A stretch of 6,772 nucleotides of DNA, taken from assembly GCA_002499525.1 (NCBI GenBank), contig DAMC01000044.1, positions 3,736 to 10,507 on the forward strand, in the 5' to 3' direction. The stretch comes from Nitrosopumilales archaeon UBA218 (GTDB taxonomy: Archaea > Thermoproteota > Nitrososphaeria > Nitrososphaerales > Nitrosopumilaceae). Under the pieces are notes generated by a model that made no database searches, was not told the DNA's origin, and saw nothing but the letters and a program-made list of their open reading frames with translations. The translations under genes and the position numbers were made by a program. The stretch's first letter is position 1. The number at the start of each line of letters is the position of its first letter. This document shows positions 5,467-6,772 of the stretch, piece by piece.

Positions 5467-5691
5467 ATGTCAGAATTTTCAGATGATGACAAAAGGAGGG
5501 TGGAACTCTTGGAGATTGTCTCAAAAAGGGGGCTAAAACACTTGGAGTTGCATGAATTAAAAGAACTGATCCCGCTAGTGGAGAAAAAAGATTATTCCCA
5601 CAACAAAAAGGCACAAAAATCAAAAATGAAACTTTTGGCACAAATCAATGCAAGGATTTATGATCTTGAAGAAAAAACATGGTTCCGCTAA
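5467..5691 (+). CDS. Small highly charged protein of unknown function
   Basis: A 74-residue soluble protein with predicted helices throughout, rich in Lys, Glu and Leu (MSEFSDDDKRRVELLEIV; HLELHELKELIPLVEK; KMKLLAQINARIYDLEEK). It has no cysteines and no membrane segment. I recognise no family. The frame is open from an ATG at 5407, but that would place 20 extra residues over the divergent promoter region; the ATG at 5467 has a TATA-like box at 23-32 bases and begins the typical charged sequence. It is divergent from the alcohol dehydrogenase gene and lies 35 bases before the DUF255 gene on the same strand, so read-through into the latter is possible. Confidence 0.72.
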   Translation: MSEFSDDDKRRVELLEIVSKRGLKHLELHELKELIPLVEKKDYSHNKKAQKSKMKLLAQINARIYDLEEKTWFR

Positions 5692-5693
5692 AA

Positions 5694-5708
5694 AATACAA
5701 ATACTATA
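5694..5708 (+). promoter_or_regulatory. TATA-like region of the DUF255 gene
   Basis: The AT-rich segment AATACAAATACTATA lies 19-33 bases before the ATG at 5727, between the preceding stop codon and this gene. It suits a leaderless or nearly leaderless transcript. The exact box within it is not resolved. Confidence 0.4.
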
Positions 5709-5726
5709 CCCAATCAGAAAATCTAG

Positions 5727-6772
5727 ATGTCAGAAAACAAGCTAATCAATGAAACTAGTCCGTATCTTTTACAGCATGCACATAATCCCGTGAACTGGTA
5801 TCCATGGGGTGCTGAAGCACTAGGCAAAGCAGTGTCTGAAAACAAGCCAATTTTTCTATCTGTTGGCTATAGCTCCTGTCATTGGTGCCATGTTATGGAA
5901 CATGAGTCGTTTGAAAATCCAGAGATTGCAAAAATTATGAATGAAAACTATGTTTCCATCAAGGTTGACAGGGAAGAACGCCCTGATTTGGATGATATTT
6001 ATCAAAAAGTTTGTCAGATGGCCACTGGACAGGGAGGGTGGCCTCTAAGCGTATTTTTGACTCCTGATCAAAAGCCATTCTACGTTGGCACGTATTTTCC
6101 AATCTTGGACAATTACGGAAGGCCTGGATTTGGCAGCATTCTAATGCAGCTTGCTCAGGCATGGAAGGAAAAACCGAGCGATATCAAAAAAGCATCTGAG
6201 AATTTTATGAACAATCTTCAAGCTGCAGAAAAAATATCCACTCCTGCTAATCTTGAAAAATCAATACTTGACGAAGCTGCAATGAATCTGTTCCAAATCG
6301 CCGACACGTCTTATGGGGGATTTGGGCAAGCACCAAAGTTTCCAAACGCTGCAAATCTGTCTTTTCTTCTCCGATATGGAAAAATTTCAAAGATTACAAA
6401 ATTCAACGAATTTGTTCTAAAGACATTAAACAAAATGGGAAAAGGAGGAATATTTGATCAGATTGGTGGCGGTTTTCACAGATATTCTACAGATGCAAGA
6501 TGGCTTGTACCTCATTTTGAAAAAATGCTATATGATAATGCCTTGTTACCGCTTGTCTATGCTGAGGCATATCAGCTGACCAAGGACCAATTCTATCTGG
6601 ACGTGCTAAACAAAACACTGGGATTTGTAATGCGCGAGCTTACTTCTTCTGAGGGTGGATTCTATTCTGCCCTTGATGCCGACTCTGAGGGAGAAGAGGG
6701 CAAGTTTTACGTTTGGAACAAAAAGCAAATCGTACAAATTCTTCAAAAAGACGCAGACGTATTCTGTCTGTA
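5727..6772 (+). CDS. DUF255/YyaL-type thioredoxin-domain protein (SPATA20 family), 3' partial
   Basis: 348 complete codons are present and the gene runs off the right edge; family members are usually about 650-700 residues, so about half is missing. The N-terminus has the family signature LINETSPYLLQHAHNPVNWY (residues 6-25), then a thioredoxin-like domain with SSCHWCHVMEHESFE (CxxC at C51/C54) and IKVDREERPDLD (78-89), and GQGGWPLSVFLTP (101-113). The second domain, of the (alpha/alpha)6 barrel type, begins about residue 190 with GGFGQAPKFP, FDQIGGGFHRYSTDARW, VPHFEKMLYDNALL and GGFYSALDADSEGEEGKFYVW. These blocks are hallmark motifs. The biochemical role of the family is poorly defined; a thiol-redox or sugar-related activity is often suggested. 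The ATG at 5727 sits directly before the conserved start and has an AT-rich promoter-like element upstream. Confidence 0.95.
   Translation, partial: MSENKLINETSPYLLQHAHNPVNWYPWGAEALGKAVSENKPIFLSVGYSSCHWCHVMEHESFENPEIAKIMNENYVSIKVDREERPDLDDIYQKVCQMATGQGGWPLSVFLTPDQKPFYVGTYFPILDNYGRPGFGSILMQLAQAWKEKPSDIKKASENFMNNLQAAEKISTPANLEKSILDEAAMNLFQIADTSYGGFGQAPKFPNAANLSFLLRYGKISKITKFNEFVLKTLNKMGKGGIFDQIGGGFHRYSTDARWLVPHFEKMLYDNALLPLVYAEAYQLTKDQFYLDVLNKTLGFVMRELTSSEGGFYSALDADSEGEEGKFYVWNKKQIVQILQKDADVFCL

Noticed and set aside
5375..5641. Minus-strand frame opposite the small charged protein gene
   Set aside because: It overlaps the dehydrogenase start and the divergent promoter region and has no motif; the plus-strand gene explains the region better.
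5959..6162. Minus-strand frame inside the DUF255 gene
   Set aside because: The plus strand encodes invariant family motifs across this interval, so the antisense frame is incidental.

Overview
The window looks like chromosomal DNA from an ammonia-oxidising archaeon, most likely Nitrososphaerota (Thaumarchaeota) of the Nitrosopumilus/Nitrosarchaeum/Nitrosotenuis type. The reasons are indirect. The DNA is moderately A+T-rich and densely packed with short genes. Most starts have no Shine-Dalgarno sequence but do have an AT-rich TATA-like box about 25 bases upstream of the ATG, as expected for leaderless archaeal mRNAs. Several small membrane and Cys-rich proteins also have the look of that lineage. 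No RNA gene, mobile element, CRISPR array or long repeat was seen, and no gene-free stretch exceeds about 130 bases.

Layout: (1) 3-1421 (+) is the 3' part of a thioredoxin/NHL beta-propeller fusion of the NHLRC2 type, cut by the left edge. (2) 1436-1666 (-) is a two-helix membrane protein, convergent with it. (3) 1749-2249 (+) is a secreted protein with a Met/His-rich tail, possibly copper-binding. (4) 2355-3044 (+) is a six-helix membrane protein of unknown function. (5) 3047-3307 (-) is a single-pass membrane protein ending 2 bases from it. (6) 3434-3817 (+) is a small protein resembling a degenerate GIY-YIG domain, overlapping (7) 3807-3938 (+), a 43-residue zinc ribbon. (8) 3930-4166 (-), (9) 4198-4347 (-) and (10) 4372-5394 (-) form a minus-strand cluster: a small helical protein, a 49-residue Cys-rich protein and a zinc-dependent alcohol dehydrogenase. 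(11) 5467-5691 (+) is a small charged protein divergent from the dehydrogenase. (12) 5727 to the right edge (+) is the N-terminal half of a DUF255/YyaL (SPATA20-type) thioredoxin-domain protein.

The genes do not form one obvious pathway. Two large proteins with thioredoxin-type CxxC sites lie at the two ends, a zinc oxidoreductase lies between them, and the rest are small membrane, secreted or metal-binding proteins. Most genes appear to have their own promoter, and neighbours are often convergent or divergent, so long operons are unlikely. The points most worth a second look are the Met/His-rich secreted protein, the two tiny Cys-rich genes that length cut-offs would miss, the nested gene ends at 3807-3938, the ambiguous start with an overlapping 17-codon frame at 3424-3477, and two dyad-symmetric intergenic sites. 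I found no strong evidence for a new multi-gene system here.
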